NCBI GenBank assembly: GCA_023376005.1
Contig: CM042157.1
Coordinates: 60,492,773 to 60,556,772, forward strand
DNA from: Doryteuthis pealeii
Taxonomy: Eukaryota > Mollusca > Cephalopoda > Myopsida > Loliginidae
Direction: 5' to 3'
Length of the DNA: 64,000 bases
This document shows positions 53,240-64,000 of the stretch, in pieces (the first letter of the stretch is position 1; every line of letters begins with the position of its first letter). Under the pieces are notes generated by a model, which was given only the letters and a program-made list of their open reading frames with translations, was not told the DNA's origin and ran no database searches. Made by a program: the position numbers and the translations under genes.

Positions 53240-56100
53240 TGGGTCATTCCATGTCAATTCACCGGGGTTGTTACACCACCGACACCGAATTAACTCTAAA
53301 TTTTGGCACAAGATGTACCCCCTTCATAGTTAGGAAAGTGTGCCAAATTATTTTGTCTTAAACCTTGACACGTTCCGATTTTAGAGGGGGGGATATTTAA
53401 TTTTTGCTATTTTGCCTCAAAATTAAGCTGTGCGTGTCGCAAAATCTCAGTGTTTTTTTAAAATTTTTAAAAATACTTCATACATCCAATATTTTCTGAA
53501 ATTTGGTATTTATGTAGGCAAATAAGGACTGTAAATCCAAATATCCAACTATTTTAACCCTTATAACCTCACAGAAAATTTTATTTTGCCACCCAAATGC
53601 ATGACTCCAAAATCAACAACTTTTCCACCTATGTGCTTCGGTCAGCTACGAAAAATGGTCCCTTCAATTTTCATAATATTTTTTCTTAACATCTACTATG
53701 TCTGCCTAATCACAAAGAATTTTTGTGAGGGGTCAATGTCTACTTTAGAAGATATGAACCTGCCAAGTTCAGAGTTTTTTTCATCTATGTACGGCAGGAT
53801 TCAGTGAAAGATATAAATTAAAGACATCATCCTAATGCACTGAACTCTCAAATGTTGATATTGTGCTCAGTGACTCTTAAACTATTCAATAATATTGTTT
53901 TTATCTCAATTAAAAAAAAAAAAATTATATGAGGTGAGTCAAATAAGTATGCCATTTGTTTAGTACAGGTATAATTACCGACACAGGAACATGTATCATG
54001 AATTAAAATGAAGTTTCTCTGTGGATCACCTCCCTACTTTCACACCAGTCACTGTTTTTTTTTTCAATGCAATGTTCCACCTTCAAATGAGAGTATGTAT
54101 CCCTATTCTGTTAACTGTTCTTTGAGCCACTTCTTCACTATGAGATTTCACTTCCTCATCACTGGAATAATGTTTTTATGAAAGAAAGAATGAAAGATAA
54201 GTTTTAGAGGCAAACATTATTTGTACTATTTGTACTGAGCGAACAGTTGAAATGTTATTCCATGATAAACAGGTTGGAGTGATTCCAATTTGATCAGTTG
54301 GATGCGATGGATATAAAGCTTATTGCCTATAGAAACAAAGATTGTGATAGGATAAAATACAGACTATCTGTTGCTATCACAAACAGACCTTGTTGACTAA
54401 ATATGAATGCTTTGAAAAGAGATGTTGTATTCCATTTAAAAAATTCATAAAAAGCAAATTAAAGGCAGTTAGAAATCAATTTCATTGGTGATGGCAGACA
54501 AGGTAAATGGGCTAAGTTGGTTCTAATCCCAGACAAGAAACTCTGCCCTAATTGTCAAATACAAATCCACAAACTTCTTCCGTCTTTTGTGATAGCAACG
54601 ATAGTCTGTATTTCATCCTCATCACAATCTTGTTCTATAGCAATAAGCTTTATTATCCATCGCATCCAACTGATCAATTGGAATCACTCCAAACCTGTTT
54701 ATCATGGAATAACATTCACTGTAGCTCAGTACAAATAGTACAATAATGTTTGCCTCTTAAAACTATCTTTCATTCTTTCTTTCAATAAAAACATTATTCC
54801 CAGTGATGAAGAAGTGAAATCTATAGTGAAGAAGTGGCTCAAAGAACAGTTTACAGAATAGGGATACATACTCTCATTTTGAAGGTGGAACATTGCTATT
54901 GAAAAAAAAAACAGTGACTGTGTGGAAAGTAGGGAGGTGATCCACAGAGGACCAACTTCATTTTTTAATTCATGATACAGTTCCTGTGTCGGTAATTATA
55001 CCTGTACTAAACAAAATGGCATTACTTTTTTGACTCACCCTCAATTTAATTTTTTTTTTAATTGATAAAAACATATTATTGAATAGTTTAAGAAGCACTG
55101 AGCACATATCAACATTGAGAGTTCATGGAGCATTAGGATGATGTCTTTAATTATAATCTTTCACTGAAATCCTGCACGTACATAGGAAAAAAACTTCTGA
55201 ACTTGGCAGGTTCATATCTTCTAAAGTAGACTTGACCCCCTCACAAAATCTTTGGTGAACTTAGGCAGACATAGTAGATGTTAAGAAAAAAATTATTATT
55301 GAAAATTTGAAAGAGGACCCATTTTCGATAGACTGACCAGTAAGCTACATAGGTGAAAAGTTGTTGATTTTGGAGTCATGCATTTGGGTGGGCAAAATAA
55401 AATTTTCTGTTGAGGTATAGGGTTAAAATTAGTTGGATATTTGGAATTCTACAGTCCTTATTTATGCCTTACATACCAAATTTCAGAAATATTGATGTAT
55501 GAAAGTATTTTTTAAAAAAATTTAAAAAAAACACTTGAGATTTTGCGACACCGCACAGCCTTAATTTTGAGCAAAATAGCAAAATTATATCCCCCCCTCT
55601 AAAATCGGAACTGTAAGGTTTAAGACAAAAAATAATTTGGCACACTTCCTAACTCATGAAGGGGGACATTTGTGCCAAATTTCAAGTAATTCAGTGCGGT
55701 GGGTGCGATTTCAAAATTTTTCGGTGTTTTGACATGAATGACCCAAATCAGAAATCATTAAATAACTTAAAATATGGTTAACTTTAAGACTTTTTGATAG
55801 CATTTTTTAGATTTCTTGTGCCAAAATGCTTTTATAAACCAATTTTAGGAGTGGGAAGCTCCTTGAACTCGTTTAACAAGACCAAAATATTTACAAAACG
55901 TCGCCATTTTTTGCGACCCCCCCCCCCCAAAAAAAAAACAATTTGAAGAGCTAAAAATCGACATAACTCCGCTAATTTTTGGAATTGAAGCTCAATTTTA
56001 GGGATTGGCTAATTTTATCATTTATCTAATGGGACAAAATTTCAGAAAAATTGAAGGGGTGGGTGACATGGCCTGGAATTGATTTGACATGGAATTACCC
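53240..56100. mobile_element. Fold-back element, second copy
   Basis: Equivalent of 45584-48445. Arms remain inverted around a spacer near 54400-54590, which again codes for LVLIPDKKLCPNCQIQIHK. Presence in both contigs argues that the palindrome is real rather than a chimeric read. Confidence 0.8.
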
Positions 56101-56140
56101 AGTAATTCTATCTAGCTAATGTCTTACCATTTTTTTTTTT

Positions 56141-56556
56141 GGTTATTTCCTATAAGTCTAACATAAACAAAGGGGAACCACTCTTGGACTGATAAATTAT
56201 TTACTTATTTATTGATCTACTAGGAAAAAGAAGATGGTGTTAAGGTTAGGTTAGGGTTAGGATTTAGGTTTTAGGGTTAGGGTTAGGGTTTAGGGTTAGT
56301 TAATGGGAAAATAAATAGATAATTTATCAGTCAAGAGTGGTTCCCCTTGTTTATGTTAGACTTATAGAAATACCATTCTTTGAAAAGCAAAGGCTTCAAT
56401 GTTAAACGTAGAATTTGGAATTGTTCACACATTAGGTTAGGGTCAGGGTTTAGGATTAGGGTTGGGTTAGGGTTAGTTCAATGGGAAAATATAAAATAAA
56501 TAATTTATCAGTCAAGAGTGGTTCCCCTTTGTTATGTTAGACTATAGGAAATAACC
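56141..56556 (+). mobile_element. Composite family T element, second copy
   Basis: Equivalent of 48486-48908, including the double TTAGGG tract. Confidence 0.8.
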
Positions 56557-56708
56557 TTTTTTTTCAGATATGTTCAGTTACAATCATGTCTTAGACGGTG
56601 GACATGTTAAAATATTTTATAAGACTAGTGAATCTATAATTACTCACAGAGAGGTTTTTACTCATTTAATGTTACATCAGAATGATACTGTTCCAGATAG
56701 AAAATTGG

Positions 56709-57101
56709 GGTAATCTGAACATTAGCTACATAAATGAGTAATCTCCCCTTGTAGTTTCACTTTGAGGAAGCCGTCTGTTTGGTTGGACATTTTCATTTCC
56801 CTGTTAATCTACACTAAAAATATGAATTTGTTCAATAAATACAACTGCATGTTTAACATGAAAATATCATAAAATGTCTTAATAACAATTAAGTTCATAT
56901 TTCAAATAATGTGCAAGCACAATTAAGAACACATTTTTATGATATTTTCATGTAAACAGCAGTGTATTGATTCAAACAAATTCGTATTTCAGTGTAGATT
57001 TATGGTGAAATAAAAAATGGCCAACCAAAACTAACGCTTCCTCAAAGTGAAACAAACAAGGGGAGGTTATTCTCATTTATGTAGCTAATGTTCAGATTAC
57101 C
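56709..57101. mobile_element. Family Z MITE, second copy
   Basis: Equivalent of 49062-49463; several small deletions in the arms. Confidence 0.8.
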
Positions 57102-57224
57102 GAACAGATAATCTGGATTTACATTTTTGCATTACGTATTTTGGACAGTCTTAATTTTAACCAACGGGTATTGCAAGATGATAACGGGTATACAATTAAG
57201 GAACACAAGTATTAATATATAGAT

Positions 57225-57478
57225 TAAGAATAGTTACTTGAACCTATAATTGTTTACTAAGGATTAATATTATTTACTTGAAACCATATAATTGCTTGCA
57301 AATTATTGGTGTTAGATAAGAATACTTGAAACCATATAAATTATGTGCAAACAAACTCTTATTATTAAATAGAAATAGTTACTTTAAACCATATAATTGT
57401 GTACAATTTATTAGTATTAGATAGAAATACTTGATACCAAATAACTGTATACAATTATTTATATTAAGAATAGCTACT
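57225..57478 (+). repeat. 48-bp minisatellite units, second copy
   Basis: Equivalent of 49600-49838. This copy retains bases missing there (for example ATATAATTGTGTACAATT). Confidence 0.75.
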
Positions 57479-57480
57479 AC

Positions 57481-57626
57481 TGTGTTGCATAGGCAAACTC
57501 AAGTTTTAGTAGTAGTTGCCATTAGTAATAGTTGTTGTTAGATCAGAAACTACATACATGCAAGTTGTATAGTCATAGTGTATTTATTTCTAGGCTTGTG
57601 GGTTCTTTTCAGAGAGAAGGAAAAGT

Positions 57627-57693
<67 letters not shown>

Positions 57694-58911
57694 GGGGGTG
57701 GAGAGAAAGAAAGAGAGAGAGAGAGAGAGAGAGGGGTGAGTGGAGAGGGGTGGAGAAAGAGAGAGAGAGAGAGAGGGGGTGAGTGGAAGAGGGGTGGGAG
57801 AGAGAGAGAGATAGAGAGGGGGGGTACAGTCAAATTACTGTGTCATAAATCATGTTTGCTACTACTATATTGAGTCCATAGGGGGAGCTATGAAAGGTCC
57901 CACCTGCTTCTCACGAGGCCTAACCGAAAAGAGTGATTTTCTTCTTCTTCCATTTCTCATCCCAGGAGTGGAAGAGCCACATCCGTTTCCGGTCAAAACC
58001 TGGAACTTCCGTTTTTATTTTTAAACCTATTTCCGGGGTCATTCGTCGGTCACATTACTGGCACCCCACTTAGTGTTTACTCTTCCACATTTTAACCTTT
58101 GTTTGTTCTTATTTATTCTTCCTCTCTTTGTTGTATAAGCAAAAGTCGAAATCTCCCGATTCACTAATACAAGCTACATACACTCGCCAACGGGACGGAC
58201 AAAGTCGGAAGTGTCCTCTATCGTTACCTAAAACGGAATGACCATTTTAACATATATCTGCGCATGGGCTCCGATCGGGAGTTCCGCTTTGATAGTCAAT
58301 TCCCAAAATTAAATAAAAATAAAAAATTGGTAAATAAAATTCGCATTATCATCCAATGAAAGCGATTCCCGGGTGAAATGAAAATATCTTCATTTGATCC
58401 AACTTCGGCTACCAATCTCTATAAAACGAACAGCTTTGAAGGCACTGACAGTCAGAGCTTCAGACACCATCACGAACGCAGGCCCGACGAGCGCTAGCAA
58501 AACGAAGGACACATCAAAGGCGGCGGATCACACCCCCAACTTACCCAAACCTGACCTCACCAGGCAGTCAAATCAACAAGTCAACTACCGAACATTTCTA
58601 TATTACTCGACGATACAAAAAATTCTACTACTAAAACACAATATTCGGCCTACATCACCACCCCACTACCACAGTCACGCTGGACATTTTACGGACTTAA
58701 TATCCACCCACAACTATCACCAAATTTATCCTGTAATTCTCATTTCTATCCTTTCACCGTTCTCATGTTGTTTTCTTAATACAATTTTAAAACTTAAAAT
58801 CTGTGTTTTGTTCATTTCCTCATCACCATACGCTTGCATGCTAATACGGTTTATAACATCTTTCTCCTAGAAATCCCCAAATTTTCCGTAGACCATAATA
58901 ATTACACTACA
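57481..58911 (+). mobile_element. LTR X with nested LTR Y, second copy
   Basis: Equivalent of 49841-51295, with LTR Y at 58129-58858. Here the TATA-like CTCTATAAAACGAACAGC is intact. A 158-codon frame at 58394 lies across LTR Y but breaks in the first copy, so it is not supported as a gene. Confidence 0.75.
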
Positions 58912-59202
58912 TCTTGTTGGGCATGCAATTCTTTTTCAAACTCAGTTTTTCAATACACAAAATCTTTTGATCACATAATGAAGTAAATAACCAAAATGGC
59001 AGTGGTTTACATTATCTATATCAGGATGACTGAAACCATAGACTTTGAATATTTTTTTCGATTAGAAGCAATCGCCCCCCCCCCTCTCTCTCTCAAATGT
59101 GAAGTTCCAAAAAGTAGTGAATCACAGCAGAGTTATATCCCTTGCAATGATCTAAGGGAGACAACTCATGATAAGTTTTGATCTTTTTGTTATTTAAACT
59201 TA

Positions 59203-59229
59203 TTCTCTCTCTCTCTCTCTGTCTCTCTG

Positions 59230-59266
<37 letters not shown>
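59203..59266. repeat. (CT)n then (AT)n microsatellite
   Basis: Impure CT run followed by an AT run, immediately left of a family T element. Confidence 0.9.
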
Positions 59267-59267
<1 letters not shown>

Positions 59268-59277
59268 ATAAAGATAC

Positions 59278-59480
59278 GGTTATTTCCTATAACTCCAACA
59301 TAAAAAATGGGGAACCACTCTGATTGACTAGAAATTAATTATTTATTTATTGATCTACTAGGAAAAAAGAAGACGGGTTTAGGGTTATGGTTTAGGGTTA
59401 GTTTAATGGGAAAATAAATAAATACTTTATCAGTCAAGAGTGGTTTCCCTTTGTTTATGTTAGACTTATAGGAAATAACC
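59278..59480 (+). mobile_element. Family T element, short telomere-like tract
   Basis: GGTTATTTCC to GGAAATAACC; core GACGGGTTTAGGGTTATGG and TTTAGGGTTAG. The left arm is rearranged (ACTCTGATTGACTAGAAAT). Only part of an 8-bp duplication is visible (AAGAT). Confidence 0.85.
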
Positions 59481-59787
59481 AAGATTCTGTTTGTTTGTAC
59501 ATTTACCAAATGCATGTCCTTTTATAAAGAAACGTTGATGAAGACTGACAAAGACCAATGTTTAATGAAATCCACCCCTTATTTCTGTTCGAGAGTGGGA
59601 TAAAAAAAAAACTTTTTACCCCTCCGATTTTCCATAAGAAAAGCTAAATAAAAATATAAGGGTATAAATCAATGATATATTAACAATAAAGAATAAAATA
59701 TAATAAAAGAAAAAAATACAAATAAGAATAATGATAAAAAAACAAGAATAATTAAAGAATAAAAGATAAAACATATATAGAAAAATT
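59481..59787. other. AT-rich spacer
   Basis: Between two family T copies; A-rich with no recognised feature. Confidence 0.4.
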
Positions 59788-59997
59788 GGTTATTTCCTAT
59801 AAGTCTAACATAAACAAAGGGGAACCACTCTTGACTGATAAATTATTTATTTATTTATTGATCTACTAGGAAAAAAGAAGACGGGGTTAAGGTTAGAGTT
59901 TAGGGTTAGGGTTTAGGGTTACTTTAATGGGAAAATAAATAATTTATCAGTCAAGGGTGGTTCCCCTTTGTTTATGTTAGAGTTATAGGAAATAACC
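59788..59997 (+). mobile_element. Family T element
   Basis: GGTTATTTCC to GGAAATAACC, arms almost perfect. Core GACGGGGTTAAGGTTAGAG and TTTAGGGTTAGGG. Flanks GAAAAATT and GAAAAAAT approximate an 8-bp duplication. Confidence 0.88.
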
Positions 59998-59999
59998 GA

Positions 60000-60425
60000 A
60001 AAAATTTATGAGGAGTAATAGATTTGAATAAATCCGACAAAATGTGGTTGAGACTAGAGGAAAGTGTGGATATAATAACACAGACAGTTGAATTTAGTTG
60101 ATATTTCACCTCATATATGAAGCTTTTTCAAAACTTTATTGACATAAGTACTTGTACATTCTGCTTTTATAGTGAAAAGGTGAATGGGTGAGGGGTGGGA
60201 GAAAATCGGGTGGAGTAGGTGTGTAGGGAAATGGTACTTTTATTTTTATGGGGTCAGTTTGAAAATATTTTAGAGAAAGTGCGTTGCCTTTGAAGAAATT
60301 TGATAGTTGGGTAGGTCAGTATAAGGAGAAGTAGGTCATTGAATATTGATTAATCTATATATAGATATAAATAAGAAATGTATTAAGTATTTAAATCCTG
60401 GGCAATGCGGGGTAGCTCTACTAGT
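60000..60425. other. Spacer
   Basis: No recognised repeat. A GGGCAATGCGGGGTAGCTC word at 60400 resembles the CCCGGCATTGCC word at 33127. Confidence 0.35.
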
Positions 60426-61150
60426 AATAATAATGAAATTATTGTGTACAGTGCTCAGGTGCACTACAACTCATCAAAAGTATTTCTCTGAATGTTTGAG
60501 ATGAGGCTTGATGATTAGTATTATCTGCGTTATTCGGACTATTGTCCTCATCTTCATTGTTATTTGTACAATGTTTTGGCTGATGTGCCCTCCGGCCTTC
60601 TTCAGTCCAATTTGACACATGGCCTAGTGGATAAAGGAGTTAGGCTAAGACAGTTCCTAGTGATAGTTATCTCTGGACTGCAGGTTCAATCCTGGTCAAG
60701 GGCAGCAGTAACATAGAATAATAATTAACACAGCTTAACGCCTCTACCCCAGCTATGGTTAGCAGAATGAGAACAGGATACCTCCATGGACTGAATAAAG
60801 GGCTAGGTTCAAAGTTCCGTGATGGTTCCCAATTATGTCAAGAAGGTTCCCAAGTTCGAAAAGAAGGTTCCTGAGTCCGAAAAGAAGGTTCCCAAGTCCG
60901 AGAAGGTTCCTGAGTTCGACAAGAAATACCTGAAGAAGGCCGGAGGGCACATCGGCCAAAATGTTGTACAAATAACAATGAAGATGAGGACAATAGTCCA
61001 AATAATGCAGATAATACTCATCAAAAGTACATGTATAGTACATAGAATAATGTACCAATGATAGAAATATGAACAGTGTATTGTCATGATATATATGTAT
61101 GTGTATGTGGAAGCATGGAGGGTTTGAAAGATGCAGTGTTTTGGCAGCTA
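60426..61150 (+). repeat. Family V repeat split by element E
   Basis: ACAGTGCTCAGGTGCACTAC before and AGAATAATGTACCAATGATA after the insert match family V at 9977 and 62447. CTCATCAAAAGTA is duplicated at 60470-60482 and 61017-61029. Confidence 0.75.
60483..61016 (+). repeat. Element E, full-length plus inverted 3' end
   Basis: 60483-60604 is the E 3' end and tail on the minus strand. 60609-61016 is a full plus-strand E with A box TGGCCTAGTGGATAAAGG, B box GGTTCAATCCTGG, 18-base AAGAAGGTTCC repeats and CAGATAATACT end. A 13-bp duplication flanks the pair as one unit, so both arms arrived in a single event. The terminal arms pair over about 100 bp. Confidence 0.8.
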
Positions 61151-61429
61151 ACAACTATTGTATACCCCTTCTGCTGGGTATATACATTATAGTCTCAATC
61201 TATTCTTTTACTTATTTTACTTTTAAGTATCTAGTTGTATCTCCCATATAAAATCTTCTACTTTCTGAGTAGCTGGGGTATAACCATTTCTTCTTCCTTC
61301 TGTTTCTTGTGTATAGCTGGGCCGGTATTCTACTTTCTGTATTTCTTCTATCAGTCTGGTTCTACTAACTTATCTTAACATCTTTTGTAGACTAGTTTGG
61401 TAAGGTTCTCTGGTTATACCAAGTTTTGC

Positions 61430-61708
61430 TAATCTGAACATTAGCTACATAAATGAGAGTAACCTCCCCTTGTTAGAGTCCTGTTGAGGAAGTCTTATTA
61501 AGTTCATTTCAAATAATGCACAAGCACAATTAAGAACACATTTTATGATATTTTCGTGTTAAAACATGCAGTTGTATTGATTCGAACAAATTCGTATTTT
61601 CAGTGTAGATTTATGGTGAAATGAAAATGGTTGACCAAAATTAACAGCTTCCTCAATGTGAAACAAATAAAGGGAGGTTACTCTTATGTAACTAATGTTC
61701 AGATTACT
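61430..61708. mobile_element. Family Z MITE with shortened left arm
   Basis: Left CTAATCTGAACATTAGC and AACCTCCCCTTGTTAG, then a jump to the loop (AAGTTCATTTCAAATAATG) and a complete right arm ending ATGTTCAGATTACT. Confidence 0.75.
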
Positions 61709-61967
61709 CCAAGTTTTTAGAGACAAATTCAAGGCATATAGTTTTGTTATCACATTTTATTAAAGTTAGGACCAGACCTTAAATCTTAGGATTTCTCAAC
61801 CACATGGGAGCCAAGCCAAGCAAAAAGGTGTTCAAGGTTATGAAATTTTATTTTTAAAAATTTTGACTTCAACATTTTTTGCTAAGGAAAATAGACCCAA
61901 AGGACAAAGTGTTTTTATTTATAGAAAAAAAATTAAAGTAGAATTCACTTTTTTAATATATTTTTTC

Positions 61968-62361
61968 GGTACCATTATAGTATGTGGCCTACCTTTTTAA
62001 TGTGGCCTACGAAATCATGTCTCTCTTATAGTATGTGGTTATAATAATAACTGCTAACCCTAACCCCTAACCCCTAACCCTAACCTATTTCAGAATTTTA
62101 GAATATTTTAGAATTAAATAGATCTCCGATTCATGTAAATTATGGATAAATTCTTTTTTAATTATTCTTAATTACTATATACAGCTTATGACTGAATTGC
62201 ATTTCTTGAAATTGAATATATGTGAAAAATAATTAGTTTCAATAAATTGCCTACTACTTATATCTATAAATATACTCTTACTGAGGTAGGACACATTCAA
62301 ATGGGGTAGGCCACATACTATAATAGAATCAAAAAGGTAGGCCACATACTATAACAGCACC
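61968..62361 (-). mobile_element. Family U MITE with telomere-like tract, complete
   Basis: GGTACCATTATAGTATGTGG and, reversed from the right, GGTGCTGTTATAGTATGTGG are the inverted ends. Flanks ATTTTTTC and ATTTTTCT approximate an 8-bp duplication. The core CTAACCCTAACCCCTAACCC is at 62055-62084. Its ends differ from families T and the 23169 MITE. Confidence 0.8.
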
Positions 62362-62446
62362 ATTTTTCTTTAAGAATTCTGACCATGTCACATATTTGAA
62401 ATAATCACTCAACATACAAAAAATATAAATGTAATTACCAATTAAT

Positions 62447-62665
62447 AATAATGAAATGTATTGTGTACAGTGCTCAGGTGCACCACATCTCATCAAAGTC
62501 TCATGTTTAGTATGCAGAATAATGTATTAGTGTCAGGAACATAAACAGTGTACAGTAATAATATATATATACGTGCGTGTTTGTGTGCATGTGTGTGGAT
62601 GGGAGTATCAGGTATAGTGTTGGCAGACTACAGGAAGCATGGAGGCTTTGAAAGATGCAGTGTTT
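62447..62665 (+). repeat. Family V repeat
   Basis: CAGTGCTCAGGTGCACCACA, AATAATGTATTAGTGTCAGG, a GT run and GTGTTGGCAGACTACAGG; interrupted at its end by family Z. Confidence 0.7.
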
Positions 62666-62671
62666 AATATT

Positions 62672-62833
62672 AATGCATGTTAAAACATGCAGTTGTATTG
62701 ATTCGAAGAAATTTGTATTCTCAGAGTAGATTTACGGTGAAATGAAAATGGCTGACCAAAACATATGGCTTCCTCAAAGTGAAACAAACAAGGGGAGGTT
62801 ACTTTCATTTATGTAGCTAATGTTCAGATTACC
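62672..62833. mobile_element. Family Z, right arm only
   Basis: GCATGTTAAAACATGCAGTTG (as GCATGTTAAAACATGC plus AGTTG) to TGTTCAGATTACC. Confidence 0.7.
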
Positions 62834-62843
62834 CCTTATATAT

Positions 62844-63080
62844 AGTAAAGTCTGCAGAGTGGCCCATTGTCAGTATCAGCCGAACAGCAAGGGAGTATGT
62901 CCACTTTTTGCTAGCGCTAGATCAGGGAGATTTTTTTGCTGAGGTGAAGCATCACACCTATTGTCAGCTCCCAGATGCTTCACCACACAGATCAGGTTAC
63001 CCAAGCTGTGCTACTCATGCGCTGAGTTGGCAGGGACTGATATTGAATTCGGAATCTTGTGATTCCTAGGTGGATGCTTA
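62844..63080 (-). repeat. SINE-A, diverged
   Basis: Reverse reading contains CAACTCAGCGCATGAGTAGC and TGATCTAGCGCTAGC; the head has decayed and a short block (TCACCACACAGATC) is altered. Confidence 0.65.
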
Positions 63081-63349
63081 TTGCAGTAAGAGTTATACCT
63101 TTGTAGTTCTTAGTGATTCTGAGGTCACCTCTCCTTAGCAAGGGGAGGATACAGCCTTTCATTAATTTCTCTATTGTATTTGTTTATACACTGCATTACA
63201 TGCAACTTTATTAAGTGAATAAAATTAACAAAAATGATTTTTATGATATACTTATGATATATCCAATAATTAGTCAATTTTTGGGAATTAATAAAATGCT
63301 GCATTTAGCAGGTGCACATTTTGTACAGAGGGAGCATTTTTATGATATA

Positions 63350-63713
63350 TGTAGGGGATTAAAATAAAACAAAAATAAGAATAAAATAAAATAAAAATAA
63401 AGAAACAACAAACTCCCATGGGGCCTTGACCGGAAGAACCCCTTTGCGCATGTCCGACAAAAAGGACTGACTCCCTATCCCAAAAAGGGTACCTCAATCA
63501 TTTGAACTGAGGCCGCAACTGAGTATGGTCGTTTTCTAGCCAGGGTCATGTCCCCTCGCTATGGATGACTATGCTCTGTTCAATAAAGCCTAAGTCATAA
63601 AACTTTGTCTCTTTCCTTTCTCGTTCCTTAAGTTCCATTTCAGCGTACCAGCCCACAAGAAGAAAAAACCAGCTTTATTGGGGACAAGATACCAATACAA
63701 ACAAACTTAACTT
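63350..63713 (+). mobile_element. Family G LTR-like repeat
   Basis: TGTAGGGGATTAAAATAAAA, CATGGGGCCTTGACCGGAAG, GCGCATGTCCGACAAAAAGG, a polyadenylation-like CAATAAAGCCTAAGTC, then CTTTCTCGTTCC and CCATTTCAGCGTACCAGCC. The same order occurs on the minus strand at 33585-34029. The right boundary is uncertain. Confidence 0.6.
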
Positions 63714-63727
63714 AGCCCCATATATAC

Positions 63728-63838
63728 TTATCTTCTCTATTGTTTGGATTATTCGGACTATTTTCCTCATCTTTATTGTTATCTGCACAATGTTCAGCTG
63801 ATGTGCCCTCCAGCCTTTTTAGGTATTTTCTGTCGACT
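63728..63838 (-). repeat. Element E 3' fragment
   Basis: GATTATTCGGACTATTTTCC, TTTATTGTTATCTGCACAAT and TGATGTGCCCTCCAGCC match the E 3' region in reverse. Confidence 0.65.
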
Positions 63839-64000
63839 CATTTTGCAACTTTATTAAGTGAATAAAATTAACAAAATGATGGGGGGGGGGGGTGTTTGGG
63901 GCCGGGGTGGATTGCATGAGACAAATAAAAAAAAACTCATGTTAACTTTATATATATTAACTTTAGAATTTTTATTGCTTTAAATACCGAAAATTTTTAT

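Larger units (their letters stand above)
51510..59026 (+). repeat. Second copy of the 7.5-kb block, probably a false duplication
   Basis: Mirrors 43868-51409 base by base apart from frequent short indels, denser before about 57060. Contains the same twin-primed LINE, fold-back, family T and Z elements, minisatellite and nested LTRs at matching offsets. Shared insertion sites and breakpoints mean the copies are the same locus or a very recent segmental duplication. Confidence 0.9.

Noticed and set aside
58394..58870. 158-codon open frame
   Set aside because: Falls within LTR Y; the equivalent stretch at 50780-51220 is broken by indels, and composition is ordinary LTR sequence.

Overview
The window reads as a gene-poor, AT-rich stretch of an animal nuclear genome. 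The evidence is tRNA-derived SINEs, non-LTR retrotransposon fragments, solo LTRs, mariner remnants, MITE-like inverted repeats, many (AT)n and (GA)n microsatellites, and vertebrate/mollusc-type TTAGGG tracts. The style (dense tRNA-SINEs, LINE pieces with a YADD reverse-transcriptase motif, TTAGGG repeats) fits a lophotrochozoan, perhaps a cephalopod. That is an inference from pattern memory, not a database match. I see no intact host gene, no tRNA or rRNA gene, no CRISPR array and no operon-like layout. Most long open frames are low-complexity or minisatellite artefacts.

Layout. 1-8.6 kb: AT-rich sequence with a few SINE pieces, a 23/31-bp minisatellite and a diverged three-copy repeat. 8.6-13.9 kb: an old repeat (family D) broken by a SINE and a MITE, then a 48-bp minisatellite interrupted by nested LTRs. 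14-24.3 kb: telomere-repeat hairpin elements, SINEs, a mariner transposase remnant, solo LTRs and rearranged LINE pieces. 24.6-26.9 kb: one SINE whose middle has expanded into about 26 tandem 78-bp units. 27-31.5 kb: SINE-C copies, one split by a MULE-like MITE, a solo LTR, a 5'-truncated LINE and a 243-bp near-perfect palindrome. 32-42.6 kb: LTR-like repeats and a deeply nested retrotransposon graveyard. 43-51.4 kb: a twin-primed LINE, a 2.5-kb fold-back element, hairpin MITEs and nested LTRs, ending at exactly 100 Ns. 51.5-59.0 kb: a near-copy of 43.9-51.4 kb differing mainly by small indels, most likely an unmerged contig overlap. 59-64 kb: more telomere-repeat elements, SINEs and LTR-like sequence.

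Strongest leads. (1) Interstitial TTAGGG-like tracts sit inside short inverted-repeat elements of three different terminal types. (2) A tRNA-like SINE (element E) occurs in snap-back forms explained by complementary 11-bp ends. (3) A SINE has grown a roughly 26-unit array of its B-box region. (4) A 2.5-kb fold-back has a spacer that holds a cysteine-pair coding fragment. (5) The 51.4-kb gap is flanked by what looks like a false duplication. Insertion order can be read from target-site duplications in many places; those coordinates are given in the entries.
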